A stretch of 64,000 nucleotides of DNA. Source: Metabacillus niabensis (GTDB lineage: Bacteria; Bacillota; Bacilli; Bacillales; Bacillaceae). Both the position numbers and the translations under genes were made by a program. Shown here piece by piece: positions 48,317 to 57,051 of the stretch (position 1 is the first letter of the stretch; every line of letters begins with the position of its first letter). Below the pieces are notes generated by a model. The model was given only the letters and a program-made list of their open reading frames with translations. It was not told the origin of the DNA and ran no database searches. Where the stretch lies: the NCBI RefSeq assembly GCF_020524345.1, contig NZ_JAIVLH010000001.1, positions 491,728 to 555,727 on the forward strand, given 5' to 3'.

Positions 48317-48574
48317 ATGAGAGTAAAAGAGCTGAGAGTTTCTAAATCGCTTACAGTAGATAAGTTTATTCAACTGTCAAATCTTGCTAATAGGTTTGAA
48401 TCAGATATTTTTATGATTGGGCCAAATTATAAAATTGATGTAAAAAGCCTAATGGGATTATTAGCTACATTAAGAGTGGAAGATGAAATTACGATTCTAA
48501 CTAGTGGAGAGGATGAGGAAGAAGCAATAAAAGCGTGCATACAGTTTTTTAATACTTTAAAAAAGTTTAATTAA
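48317..48574 (+). CDS. HPr-like protein lacking the active-site histidine
   Basis: An 85-residue protein with the HPr fold pattern: in place of GLHARPA it has SLTVDKFIQLSNLA, so the phosphorylated His15 is absent, while the Ser46 region is kept as VKSLMGLLAT. This recalls Crh, the Bacillus HPr relative that keeps only the regulatory serine, but it is clearly not the usual Crh sequence. It could act in CcpA-type regulation or bind a partner. GGGAG precedes ATG 48317. Confidence 0.75.
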   Translation: MRVKELRVSKSLTVDKFIQLSNLANRFESDIFMIGPNYKIDVKSLMGLLATLRVEDEITILTSGEDEEEAIKACIQFFNTLKKFN

Positions 48575-48592
48575 AGTAAAGGATTAAAGCAT

Positions 48593-48647
48593 AAAAAAAC
48601 GAAGGCTTTCGCCATTAGTACTTTGGCGATAAGCCTTCGTTTTTCTA
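48593..48647. repeat. Dispersed palindromic repeat, copy 3 (hairpin part only)
   Basis: AAAAAACGAAGGCTT, core TCGCCATTAGTACTTTGGCGA, then AAGCCTTCGTTTTTCT. It is the second hairpin of the family without the TACTATCA part, and works as a bidirectional terminator after the HPr-like gene. Confidence 0.75.
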
Positions 48648-48731
48648 ATTAAAAATTGTAGATTTTATTCACCTTGTCCTTAATTCTTGAATACATTATA
48701 GAAACAATGATATCGAGGTCAGGTGAATGGC

Positions 48732-48929
48732 ATGAAAACAAAACTTATGAATTGGTTTGAAAAAAGGAAAAAAGTTCATCAAGAGAAAATGATGAAGCTT
48801 GGTAAATGCCCTGATTGTCGTGGATATGGAGTTGTCATTGTACCTATTCATTATGCCGGTAGCAATATAGAGTGTTATAAATGTAATGGAACAGGAAAAT
48901 ATTCAGAATGGGAAAAACATAAACAATAG
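48732..48929 (+). CDS. Small CxxCxGxG zinc-binding protein, copy 1
   Basis: A 65-residue protein with two DnaJ-type zinc half-sites, CPDCRGYG and CYKCNGTG, separated by about 22 residues. The basic N-terminus MKTKLMNWFEKRKKVHQEKM is helical. Such proteins are often mis-annotated as aminopeptidase; no catalytic domain is present. AGGTGA precedes ATG 48732. A paralogue lies at 49708. Confidence 0.72.
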   Translation: MKTKLMNWFEKRKKVHQEKMMKLGKCPDCRGYGVVIVPIHYAGSNIECYKCNGTGKYSEWEKHKQ

Positions 48930-48935
48930 TGATAA

Positions 48936-49014
48936 GGTCAGTACCTTTCGAAACCTCTAAGAAATGACATTAGTAATTTGTCGTTCCAGGTTTCGGTAGG
49001 AACTGTCCTTTTTT
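48936..49014 (+). terminator. Large bent terminator
   Basis: GG-CAGT and CGAAACCT at the left pair with AGGTTTCG and AACTG-CC at the right, followed by TTTTTT. Confidence 0.75.
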
Positions 49015-49026
49015 AGTTTATTTCCA

Positions 49027-49473
49027 TTACTTTTCTAATAGTCGTTCCTTTTGGTCTTCGAATTCTTCTGCTGAAAGAATCTCTAAATCATAAAGTTCTT
49101 TTATTTTCTTTAGTTTTTCAAAATTGTCAACAGCAGAGTCGACCCTTTGATTTTTAACCTCATCAACTTTGTCTTCAATCATTTCTTTTAATTCAAGAGC
49201 GAGATCTTTTTCTTGTTTTGAAAACTCAATAGTATACACGTTTTTTTCTTTTTTACTATCAGTGGTTCCACAATCTATTATGAGATGTCCATTTGACGCA
49301 AAGCCTGGTTCCTTTAAAGAAACCTGTGATACATTCTTATACTGGAATAGCTTCCCTTTATTAAATTTACCAAGAAATCTGTTTTGAATGATTTCAATAC
49401 TATTTTGATACAGGTATACAGTTGTTTTACTTCCTTTTTTAAAGTTGTATTCTTTGAATGCTAATTCGGCCAC
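49027..49473 (-). CDS. SHOCT-domain protein
   Basis: A 148-residue protein. The N-terminal part (residues 5-95) is beta-rich and resembles a PH-like/DUF4429 fold (YLYQNSIEIIQNRF, LFQYKNVSQVSL). The C-terminal 30 residues are a SHOCT domain, KIKELYDLEILSAEEFEDQK. It is encoded opposite to, and between, the two CxxCxGxG genes. Function unknown. Confidence 0.78.
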   Translation of the reverse strand: MAELAFKEYNFKKGSKTTVYLYQNSIEIIQNRFLGKFNKGKLFQYKNVSQVSLKEPGFASNGHLIIDCGTTDSKKEKNVYTIEFSKQEKDLALELKEMIEDKVDEVKNQRVDSAVDNFEKLKKIKELYDLEILSAEEFEDQKERLLEK

Positions 49474-49707
49474 CGTTTATCTCCTTTTAAATTAATTATG
49501 CAAATTTATTCCTTCATATAAGACTTGTCCAGATAAGGACATAATAATCTGCTTTTATTTTACAAAATTTTTAACTAAATTTCACTGCTTTTCCGATTAA
49601 AATTTTGTAACGAATATTAAAATGAAAGAAATTACGTAACAACATGTTTAAAATAATAGCATTAGCCTGATATTAAGGAATAAAAAGGATATATGAGGTG
49701 ATAAATT

Positions 49708-49923
49708 TTGGATTTTCTTCGTGGTATCTCAGATTGGAAGCAAACAAGAGTAGAAAAAGTACGAGCTGATATGGAGTCTGTAGGAAGATGTCCAGATTGC
49801 AGAGGAAGAGGATTTACATCGTCTTTTACAAGTGTATATTTACCAACATATGATGCTATTTTTGATTGTCCAGGTTGTAACGGTAGTGGACTATATGAAG
49901 ATTGGTGCGGAAATAATACATAA
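49708..49923 (+). CDS. Small CxxCxGxG zinc-binding protein, copy 2
   Basis: A 71-residue paralogue of the protein at 48732: CPDCRGRG and CPGCNGSG, with a helical N-terminus (MDFLRGISDWKQTRVEKVRA) and a further Cys near the end (YEDWCGNN). TTG 49708 follows GAGGTGAT. Confidence 0.72.
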   Translation: MDFLRGISDWKQTRVEKVRADMESVGRCPDCRGRGFTSSFTSVYLPTYDAIFDCPGCNGSGLYEDWCGNNT

Positions 49924-50046
49924 GTTAATTTTCAAAGTAGAAATAGTTTTTTATTAATGAAAAAAAATCAATCTATGGGATAGGATCATTTCAATTGAGT
50001 AAAAATAGATGTGCTTCACAAAAAATGTGAGGGGGAGATCGACAGG

Positions 50047-50454
50047 ATGAAATGGCAAAAGCTGCTTTTATCAAAATTGCAAGAAAGAAACGGAAAGAAA
50101 ATTGCACTTGCAGTTGACACATCAACCAAACAAGCTAATACTTTACTCATCCAGAATATAATAAAGCTGTTTGGTGAGGTTGCCCCTCAATCACTTTTAG
50201 TGCAAGCGGACTTTAAAATTAGAAAAATTACCTCAATAAAAGAAGATCAAATTTCGTATTATACACATGGAAAGTCATCGTATACAGAAGTGTTGGAATG
50301 GGCTGATCAAGAAAAAATTGATACCTTATTCTATATTACAGATGTTACTGGTTATTTTTATGAAGAGTTAAAAGTAAATAATGAAATCTTTTGGTTAGTG
50401 CCTGATGAATTTCTTCCAAAGGTTCCTTTTGGCAAGGCGATTCGAGTTGCATAA
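50047..50454 (+). CDS. Stand-alone VWA-like domain protein
   Basis: A 135-residue protein resembling only the C-terminal VWA-like domain of the DUF2201 putative metallopeptidases: IALAVDTSTK (MIDAS-like), HGKSSYTEVLEWAD, LFYITDVTGYF and FWLVP...VPFGKAIRV. The long N-terminal domain of that family is missing, and nothing like it is visible upstream. ATG 50047 follows GGGGGAGAT. It may be a domain relic or a functional short form. Confidence 0.62.
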   Translation: MKWQKLLLSKLQERNGKKIALAVDTSTKQANTLLIQNIIKLFGEVAPQSLLVQADFKIRKITSIKEDQISYYTHGKSSYTEVLEWADQEKIDTLFYITDVTGYFYEELKVNNEIFWLVPDEFLPKVPFGKAIRVA

Positions 50455-50465
50455 TTAATATCTAT

Positions 50466-50489
50466 GAGGCTGATAAACATTTCAGCCTC
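50466..50489 (+). terminator. Hairpin between the VWA-like and GNAT genes
   Basis: GAGGCTGA (50466-50473) pairs with TCAGCCTC (50482-50489). There is no T tract, so termination would be weak. Confidence 0.5.
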
Positions 50490-50526
50490 TGTTCGAAGAT
50501 CTGTTTTTAAAGGAGTGTATATTAAC

Positions 50527-51060
50527 GTGGATATGATGAAAGAATTCACGGCCAAAAACGGAGAAAAGGTACTACTTAGACCTGTTCAAATTGAGGATGC
50601 AGAAAAAATCATTCATGCCGTTGCACAAATTATTAAATCTGGAGCTTATATTCAAAAAGAATCTCCACGTAGTGTAGAAGAAGAGCAGATCTTCATTGAA
50701 AACATGATCGAATTAGATAATATGTATATGACTGCAATCATTAATCATGAAATTGTAGGTATTGCCCGTGTCATTAGAGGAGAACTTGAAATGAAACGGC
50801 ACACTGGATTATTTAGAACATGGTTAGTTCAATCCGCACAAGGAAAAGGGATAGGCTCCGAAATAATGAAATACACGCTTAAATGGTGTAGGAAACACAA
50901 TTTACATAAGTTATGTTTAACAGTATTTGCATCAAATGGGTTGGCACATAAATTGTATGAACGTTATGGCTTTATACAAGAAGGTGTTCAGAAAGAACAA
51001 GTGAAAATAGATGGAATGTATGATGATGAAATTTTCATGGCCTATTTTTTAAATAAGTAA
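50527..51060 (+). CDS. GNAT family N-acetyltransferase
   Basis: A 177-residue acetyltransferase. The acetyl-CoA loop is AQGKGIGSEIMKYTL and the downstream FASNGLAHKLYERYGF is the usual fourth motif; the substrate is unknown. Start GTG 50527 lies 11 bases after AAAGGAG; the reading frame extends up to 50464 through the preceding hairpin, which is unlikely to be coding. Confidence 0.85.
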   Translation: MDMMKEFTAKNGEKVLLRPVQIEDAEKIIHAVAQIIKSGAYIQKESPRSVEEEQIFIENMIELDNMYMTAIINHEIVGIARVIRGELEMKRHTGLFRTWLVQSAQGKGIGSEIMKYTLKWCRKHNLHKLCLTVFASNGLAHKLYERYGFIQEGVQKEQVKIDGMYDDEIFMAYFLNK

Positions 51061-51131
51061 AAATTGAAAATTTTAGTATTATATAAGTTATTTCCAGAAT
51101 TTTCAGAGGTGAGTATTTCTTGTGAATGATA

Positions 51132-51207
51132 TATAATGAAATAGCACAACAACAACTCCTTTAAAACGTTGCTTTTCCCCATTTCAAGGGAAAGGCTTTT
51201 TTTATAT
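51132..51207 (+). ncRNA. Candidate small RNA
   Basis: TATAAT (51132-51137) is followed by about 30 non-coding bases that include CAACAACAACTCCTTTAAAA, then a hairpin (GCTTTTCCCC/GGGAAAGGC, 51170-51196) with TTTTTTT. ACTCCTTT is complementary to an AAAGGAG ribosome binding site, and CCCC lies in the terminator stem. No convincing -35 is present. Nothing in it reads as a gene. The rest of 51061-51375 holds a second small hairpin (GCC-AATC-GGC, near 51277-51286) but no gene. Confidence 0.4.
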
Positions 51208-51381
51208 CTTACTATTTACTATTAATGTGAGAAAAAATATTTTTGACCAAATGATTATAAAATGTATGAAATGTCTCGCCAATCGGCGGGCTTTATTTAT
51301 TTTGGATAAATTTAGCTTTATTGGTAAAGGTATATATATAGGAATAATGCTTACTTTTGGAGAATCTGAGGTGAAATGACT

Positions 51382-52482
51382 TTGGCTTATATTATTTCGG
51401 TTGGAAAATCTGTTCCTAAATATGAACTGGACCAAGAATCAACAGTTGAGTTTGCAAGAGAAGTATTTGAGGGTTCATTTAAAGATTTTGACCGTCTATT
51501 ACCCGTTTTTAAAAATGGCGAAATAGAAAAACGACAGTTTTCACAACCAGTTGAATGGTACAAAAAGAAACATACGTTCGAAGATAAAAATGACTTATAT
51601 ATTAAGATGGCAGTAAAACATGGAATTGAAGCAGTAGAAAATTGTCTTTCAAATAAAAATTTATTACATAACGATATCCTATATGAAGAAGTTGATACTA
51701 TTTTTTTTGTAAGTACAACCGGGCTAGCAACACCAAGTATCGATGCAAAATTAATGAATGCCTTACCTTTTAAAGAAACGACAAAGCGAATTCCAATTTG
51801 GGGGCTAGGTTGTGCAGGCGGTGCTTCTGGCTTGTCCCGTGCTTATGAATATTGTAAGGCATATCCTGATTCAACAGTGCTGGTTATTTCAGTAGAATTA
51901 TGCAGCTTAACTTTTCAACATGATGACCGGTCAAAAAGTAATTTAATCGGAACTTCTTTGTTTGCGGATGGTGTTGCCTGCACGTGTGTGGTTGGAAATC
52001 ATGTTGATTGGAAAGCAAAATCCAAATTAAAATTTATCCCTAAAATCCTTAGTACTCGTTCAACATTAATGCGAAATTCTGAGGATGTAATGGGGTGGGA
52101 TATTAGAAACAATGGCCTTTATGTTATTTTTTCAAGGGATATTCCTTCTATTATTAAAAAGTGGCTTCGCCCACAAGTTAATAATTTCTTAGAAGAAAAT
52201 GAAATCGATATAAATGAAATAAACCATTTCATTGCCCATCCCGGAGGAAAAAAAGTATTGGATGCTTACAAAGAGGGACTTGGCTTTTCAGACGAACATT
52301 TACAAATTTCAAAAGAAGTATTAATTAACCACGGTAACATGTCATCTGTAACGGTTATGTACGTTTTGGAATTGTATCTACTAAGGGCAATAGGTAAAGG
52401 GTATGAATATGGCTTAATCGGCGCTCTTGGACCTGGATTTAGCTCTGAAATGTTGCTTGTTCAATGGGAGGATGCTGAGTAA
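51382..52482 (+). CDS. bpsA: Type III polyketide synthase BpsA (alkylpyrone synthase)
   Basis: A 366-residue chalcone-synthase-fold enzyme making long-chain alkylpyrones from fatty acyl and malonyl-CoA. The Cys-His-Asn triad is in GLGCAGGASGL, AHPGGKKVLD and HGNMSS. TTG 51382 is preferred because GAGGTG lies eight bases upstream and (L)AYIISVGKS aligns with the B. subtilis start; ATG 51376 is the alternative. Overlaps the next gene by one base. Confidence 0.94.
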   Translation: MAYIISVGKSVPKYELDQESTVEFAREVFEGSFKDFDRLLPVFKNGEIEKRQFSQPVEWYKKKHTFEDKNDLYIKMAVKHGIEAVENCLSNKNLLHNDILYEEVDTIFFVSTTGLATPSIDAKLMNALPFKETTKRIPIWGLGCAGGASGLSRAYEYCKAYPDSTVLVISVELCSLTFQHDDRSKSNLIGTSLFADGVACTCVVGNHVDWKAKSKLKFIPKILSTRSTLMRNSEDVMGWDIRNNGLYVIFSRDIPSIIKKWLRPQVNNFLEENEIDINEINHFIAHPGGKKVLDAYKEGLGFSDEHLQISKEVLINHGNMSSVTVMYVLELYLLRAIGKGYEYGLIGALGPGFSSEMLLVQWEDAE

Positions 52483-53033
52483 TGTTTTATATGGTATTTA
52501 TATTTATAATCGTACAAAGAGTAACAGAACTGTTTATTGCAAGGAAAAATGAAAAGTGGATGAGGAATAGAGGAGGAATTGAGCATGGAAAGGACCATTA
52601 TCCTTATATCGTATCATTACATATCCTCTTTTTAGTCTCCTTTTTTATAGAAGTTCAAGTTTTTCGAAGAGAATTAACAGAAATATGGTTTGTTATGTTT
52701 CCAATTCTTTTTCTGACCCAGCTTTTGAGGTATTGGGCAGTATTTTCTCTGGGAAATTATTGGAATACAAAAATTATGATAGTTCCAGGTGATGTGGTCA
52801 TTTCAAGGGGGCCATACAAATTTGTAAAACATCCGAATTATATTGTTGTTGCAATTGAAATTTTAATACTTCCTTTATTATTTCATGCGTATATAACGGC
52901 AATCTTATTTACTATCTTAAATGTAATTATGATGACGATAAGAATTCCTGCTGAAGAATCCGCACTTCAAACATATACAAATTATCATGAGGTCTTTTCG
53001 ATTAGGTCAATATTTACATCAAAAAAGAAGTAG
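52482..53033 (+). CDS. bpsB: Isoprenylcysteine methyltransferase-like BpsB (YpbQ)
   Basis: A 183-residue integral membrane methyltransferase with about four helices and the ICMT motif RGPYKFVKHPNYIVV. In B. subtilis it O-methylates the alkylpyrones made by BpsA. Coupled to bpsA by TAATG overlap. Confidence 0.92.
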   Translation: MFYMVFIFIIVQRVTELFIARKNEKWMRNRGGIEHGKDHYPYIVSLHILFLVSFFIEVQVFRRELTEIWFVMFPILFLTQLLRYWAVFSLGNYWNTKIMIVPGDVVISRGPYKFVKHPNYIVVAIEILILPLLFHAYITAILFTILNVIMMTIRIPAEESALQTYTNYHEVFSIRSIFTSKKK

Positions 53034-53066
53034 TGAAAGATTTTTCGGAAAATATCAAAAGTTTTA

Positions 53067-53120
53067 TTGAAAATGATTATCATTGGTGATAAAATGAATT
53101 TGTGTTGAAAATCATTCTCA
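53067..53120 (+). promoter_or_regulatory. Promoter with two Fur boxes
   Basis: TTGAAA (53067-53072), 17 bases, TAAAAT (53090-53095). TGAAAATGATTATCA (53068-53082) and TGAAAATCATTCTCA (53106-53120) match the Fur 7-1-7 consensus TGATAATNATTATCA at 14 and 12-13 positions; the first covers the -35 and the second the start region. Iron-dependent repression is predicted. Confidence 0.82.
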
Positions 53121-53143
53121 TAATATGGAGGTCTGCTGCGAAT

Positions 53144-53233
53144 ATGACGATGTTATTTGTCGGTTGTACCGTTGTTACGTATAGCTTTTTAATTGGCTAC
53201 ATATTAAAAAATATTGATACCCAAAAAGCATAA
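53144..53233 (+). CDS. Iron-regulated membrane peptide, 29 residues
   Basis: MTMLFVGCTVVTYSFLIGYI then LKNIDTQKA: one membrane helix with a short charged end and a single Cys. GGAGGT lies 11 bases before ATG 53144; two Fur boxes overlap the promoter and a terminator (53268-53303) closes the unit. The peptide is therefore the only product of an iron-responsive transcript. No family recognised. Confidence 0.65.
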   Translation: MTMLFVGCTVVTYSFLIGYILKNIDTQKA

Positions 53234-53267
53234 TCATTCTAATCATTTTATATAGTAGAATTTTAGA

Positions 53268-53303
53268 GCTCACAGCTAATTGTTGTGAGCCTTTATTCTT
53301 TTT
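53268..53303 (+). terminator. Terminator of the Fur-regulated unit
   Basis: GCTCACA (53268-53274) pairs with TGTGAGC (53284-53290), then CTTTATTCTTTTTT. Confidence 0.85.
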
Positions 53304-53389
53304 TCTACAAAACGACGATAGAAAATTTGCATATAATTCTGTAAAATGAAGTTAATAAATTGCAAGTGCCATAAGTGAAGGGGATAAAC

Positions 53390-56300
53390 ATGACAACTGT
53401 TGTAAAATCAAAAGAATTGATGCAAACCATTATTAATCTTCATGAAATAATCTATGAAAAAGATCATGAAAATGCAGTTAAATTAGTCGAAATGGCTCAT
53501 AAGCTTGAACAAGAAAAACTGTATATTGCTTTTGCCGGCCATTTTTCGGCAGGGAAGTCATCCATGATAAACAAACTATTGGATGAGCAAATTTTACCCA
53601 CAAGTCCAATTCCTACAAGTGCAAATCTTGTTTTGTTAGAAAAAGGGATAGAGCAGGTAACCTTATATTCTGCCGCAAAAGAAAGCATTGAATTATCTGG
53701 TGACTACTCAATAGAACAAATCAAAGAATATTGTAAACAAGGAGACGATATTGAGAGGATCCGTATTAAAAAACCTTATGACAACTTAGCAGAAGATGTT
53801 GTCATTATGGATTCACCTGGTATTGATTCCACAGATGCAGCACATAAATTGTCAACAGAATCAATGCTTCATTTAGCGGATGTCATTTTTTATGTAACCG
53901 ACTACAATCATGTTCAATCAGAAGAGAATCTTTCATTCATCCAAGAAATGAAGAGTCGAAATAAAATGATTTTCTTGATTGTCAATCAAATTGATAAACA
54001 TGAAGAAAAGGAAATTCGTTTCCAAGACTTTAGACAAAACATTGAGGGATCATTTGCAGAAGTCGGACTACATCCGCAAGACGTGTTCTTTACAACCTTA
54101 AGAAACGATCAACACCCTTATAATGATTTAGAAAAAGTGAAAGAGTTAATCAGAGTGGTGATTCAGGATAAAAACAGATTTCTGGATCAAAATATTTCTC
54201 AATCAATCACACAAGTTGTGTCGGAGCATGTTGACAAATATGAGGAGCAGCTTGGTCTAATAGATCTAAACGAGGATGAGATTCGTGAGAGATTAGATGA
54301 ACATACAAACAAATTGAATCAATTACTTATGCAAATTCAGCAGAAAGAAGAAAAGATGAAAAAGCTTGTCATAGATACAGAAGAAAAAGTATCGTCAATA
54401 TTAAAAAGTGCAAATTTAATTCCATTTGAAACTAGGGAGAAGGCTTCAGCTTTTATTGAGGCAGCAGATCCTTCATTTAAGATCGGTTTACTTTTTTCGA
54501 AGTCTAAAACCGATCAAGAGCGTGAAAAGAGAAAAAAAGAATTATATGACAGTTTGATGAAAACTACAGAAACTCAAGTATCCTGGCACTTTATTACATT
54601 ACTTAAAGAATTTATTCAATCATACGAAATTCATGATCCCAAGCTTATACAAGAAGCTCAATCGTTTTCCATCAACGTTTCAGAACAACTCGTATCTGAC
54701 GCAATAAAAACAGGTGCTTCTTTTAATAATCAGTATGTTTTAACGTATTCCTCTGATGTTAGCGAATTAATCAAAAAGCAAAGTAAACATCAAGTTATGA
54801 GCTTATTTAAAAAGATGATGGATGGTATAAATGGAGAAATTCAAGATCAAATCGATGAAATAAATGTAAAAATAAACAGTGAAAATGAAAATATTGATCA
54901 TTATAAAGGGATTTTATTTAAGTTCGAGACACTTAGGCAATATAGACATTCGCTGCAAGAACTTCCTAATGGAATACCTGATTCAACTATAAATGAAGAA
55001 AAATGGTTAAACAATCATCAGACATATAAGAAAGTAACAAAAGAAATCCAAATAAAAGAAAAGGTAGTAAATGCAGAAGAATCAAGTGATGATAAATTAT
55101 CAAAACCTCTATCCAATACTCGTTATAATAATCGAGAGATATTTATTAAGAACGCAGAGCAGGTTATTAAACGTCTTGATAACATCCATGGGTTTAAGCA
55201 ATTTACAGAGTCACTCGAAAGGAAGATCAACAGTTTTAAAAACCGCACCTATACTGTTGCGTTATTCGGCGCCTTTAGTGCAGGAAAATCATCATTTGCA
55301 AACGCACTTATAGGAGAAAGACTGTTACCTTCATCTCCTAATCCGACAACAGCGACGATAAATAAAATAGCTCCACCAACACATGAAAAAGCACATGGGT
55401 TAGTTGAAGTGAAATTGAAATCAAAAGAGATGTTAATGAAGGACATAATGATTAGTATTCCTTCGTTAAATAATAAGGATTTTTCGATCGAAAGCATAAC
55501 AGAAATTTTTCAGAACTATCAAGGCCAAAATAAAAACGAAACTGAACAGATAGCAAAGTATCAAAAAGCGATATTGGATTATCAAACTTTAACAAGTGAA
55601 GGACTTACCGTACAATCGGATACGAAATCATTTAAGGACTTTGTTGCTAAGGAAGAAAAGGCATGTTTAGTTGAAGAGGTAATTGTTTATTTTGATTGCT
55701 CGATTACAAGGGCAGGTATAACATTGGTGGATACGCCAGGAGCAGATTCCTTGCATAAAAGACATACAGATGTAGCGTTTCAATATATTAAAAAGGCAGA
55801 TGCAATTCTTTATGTAACCTATTACAACCACCCATTCTCAAAAGGTGATCGGGAATTTTTAAGACAATTAGGAAGGGTTAAGGATTCTTTTACACTAGAT
55901 AAAATGTTCTTCATTATCAATGCAGTGGATTTAGCTAAAGATGAAGAAGAAGTGAATGTTGTTAAGACTTATATTAATGATCAGTTTTTAAAACATGAGA
56001 TTAGAAATGTACGTCTATTTGGAGTATCTAGTTTAAATGTTTTATCAGGCCAAGTAGATGAAGAAAAAGATTATATTGAATTTCAAAAACAGTTTAATAC
56101 ATTTATTAAAGAGGAATTAATGAATACAACTCTTTTTTCAATTAAGGAAGATTTAAATCGTTGCAAGGAAAGGATTCAAGCTCTTATTCATGCTAACGAG
56201 TTAAGTGGAAAGGAAAAAGAGGAGAGAAGAGAAAGCCTTCTGCAAGAGCAAATGAATGTCAACGATGAAATAGCAAATATATCTCATGACCATATTGTTA

Positions 56301-56998
56301 CATCTATTTCTAAAGAAATAGAAGAGCTGATTTTTTATGTGAAGCAGCGTCTATTCTTCCGATTTAATGACTTTTTTAAGGAGAGCTTTCATCCGAGCAT
56401 ATTTAACCAAAATGCTGACATTCAACAAGCTTTAAAAATTTGTTTAGAAGAGCTCGTCAGAACGGTAGAATTTGAATTAATCCAAGAACTGCAAGCTACA
56501 TCGTTAAGGATCGAAAATATCATTAACAATACCTTAGATAGTGAGTTCAATCGTATTGTACAGCTCATAAAGAAAAGGTCTAAAAATGTTACACTTGCTA
56601 CAATTGAGTTTCCCGAAATTCAAACACCAACAATTGCTGTTGAATTTTCAACAAGTATGCTGGCGACTATACAGCCGGCTTTGAAGTTATTTAAGAATAC
56701 GAAATCTTTCTTTGAGCGCAATGAGAAAAAGATCATGTCTGAAGACTTATCTAAACGAATGGATAGCCCTATTTCAAGTATCTTAAAAGAATACTTTGAG
56801 AAATTTTCGAGTTATTATAGTGATGCAATGGGATCTTCTCATCAGCTTCTAATTCAAGAGGTAAAGAAACAAACAGAGGAATGCTTTTCAGCTTTGTTGG
56901 ATATCCGGCATGAAGACACAGATCACTTAAAAACAGAGGTAGCTGTCATCACAGAAAGTGTTCAATTAATAGAAGAGAATAATCTTCAACATCATTAA
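53390..56998 (+). CDS. dynA: Dynamin-like membrane-remodelling GTPase DynA
   Basis: A 1202-residue fusion of two bacterial dynamin units. Each has its own P-loop, GHFSAGKSSMIN (near residue 50) and GAFSAGKSSFAN (near residue 625), with DxPG boxes (MDSPGIDST and VDTPGADSL). Coiled-coil middle regions follow each. In B. subtilis DynA tethers and fuses membranes and protects against pore-forming agents and phage. ATG 53390 follows AAGGGG; GTG 53375 overlaps it. Confidence 0.95.
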   Translation: MTTVVKSKELMQTIINLHEIIYEKDHENAVKLVEMAHKLEQEKLYIAFAGHFSAGKSSMINKLLDEQILPTSPIPTSANLVLLEKGIEQVTLYSAAKESIELSGDYSIEQIKEYCKQGDDIERIRIKKPYDNLAEDVVIMDSPGIDSTDAAHKLSTESMLHLADVIFYVTDYNHVQSEENLSFIQEMKSRNKMIFLIVNQIDKHEEKEIRFQDFRQNIEGSFAEVGLHPQDVFFTTLRNDQHPYNDLEKVKELIRVVIQDKNRFLDQNISQSITQVVSEHVDKYEEQLGLIDLNEDEIRERLDEHTNKLNQLLMQIQQKEEKMKKLVIDTEEKVSSILKSANLIPFETREKASAFIEAADPSFKIGLLFSKSKTDQEREKRKKELYDSLMKTTETQVSWHFITLLKEFIQSYEIHDPKLIQEAQSFSINVSEQLVSDAIKTGASFNNQYVLTYSSDVSELIKKQSKHQVMSLFKKMMDGINGEIQDQIDEINVKINSENENIDHYKGILFKFETLRQYRHSLQELPNGIPDSTINEEKWLNNHQTYKKVTKEIQIKEKVVNAEESSDDKLSKPLSNTRYNNREIFIKNAEQVIKRLDNIHGFKQFTESLERKINSFKNRTYTVALFGAFSAGKSSFANALIGERLLPSSPNPTTATINKIAPPTHEKAHGLVEVKLKSKEMLMKDIMISIPSLNNKDFSIESITEIFQNYQGQNKNETEQIAKYQKAILDYQTLTSEGLTVQSDTKSFKDFVAKEEKACLVEEVIVYFDCSITRAGITLVDTPGADSLHKRHTDVAFQYIKKADAILYVTYYNHPFSKGDREFLRQLGRVKDSFTLDKMFFIINAVDLAKDEEEVNVVKTYINDQFLKHEIRNVRLFGVSSLNVLSGQVDEEKDYIEFQKQFNTFIKEELMNTTLFSIKEDLNRCKERIQALIHANELSGKEKEERRESLLQEQMNVNDEIANISHDHIVTSISKEIEELIFYVKQRLFFRFNDFFKESFHPSIFNQNADIQQALKICLEELVRTVEFELIQELQATSLRIENIINNTLDSEFNRIVQLIKKRSKNVTLATIEFPEIQTPTIAVEFSTSMLATIQPALKLFKNTKSFFERNEKKIMSEDLSKRMDSPISSILKEYFEKFSSYYSDAMGSSHQLLIQEVKKQTEECFSALLDIRHEDTDHLKTEVAVITESVQLIEENNLQHH

Positions 56999-57051
56999 TT
57001 TTATGATACAATTTACTGATAAAACTCATTTAATGTGCAGGGGGAAAAAGA

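Noticed and set aside
45887..51060. Prophage or genomic island
   Set aside because: Genes are accessory and a pbuX fragment is duplicated, but there is no integrase, phage structural gene or defined attachment repeat at the outer ends.
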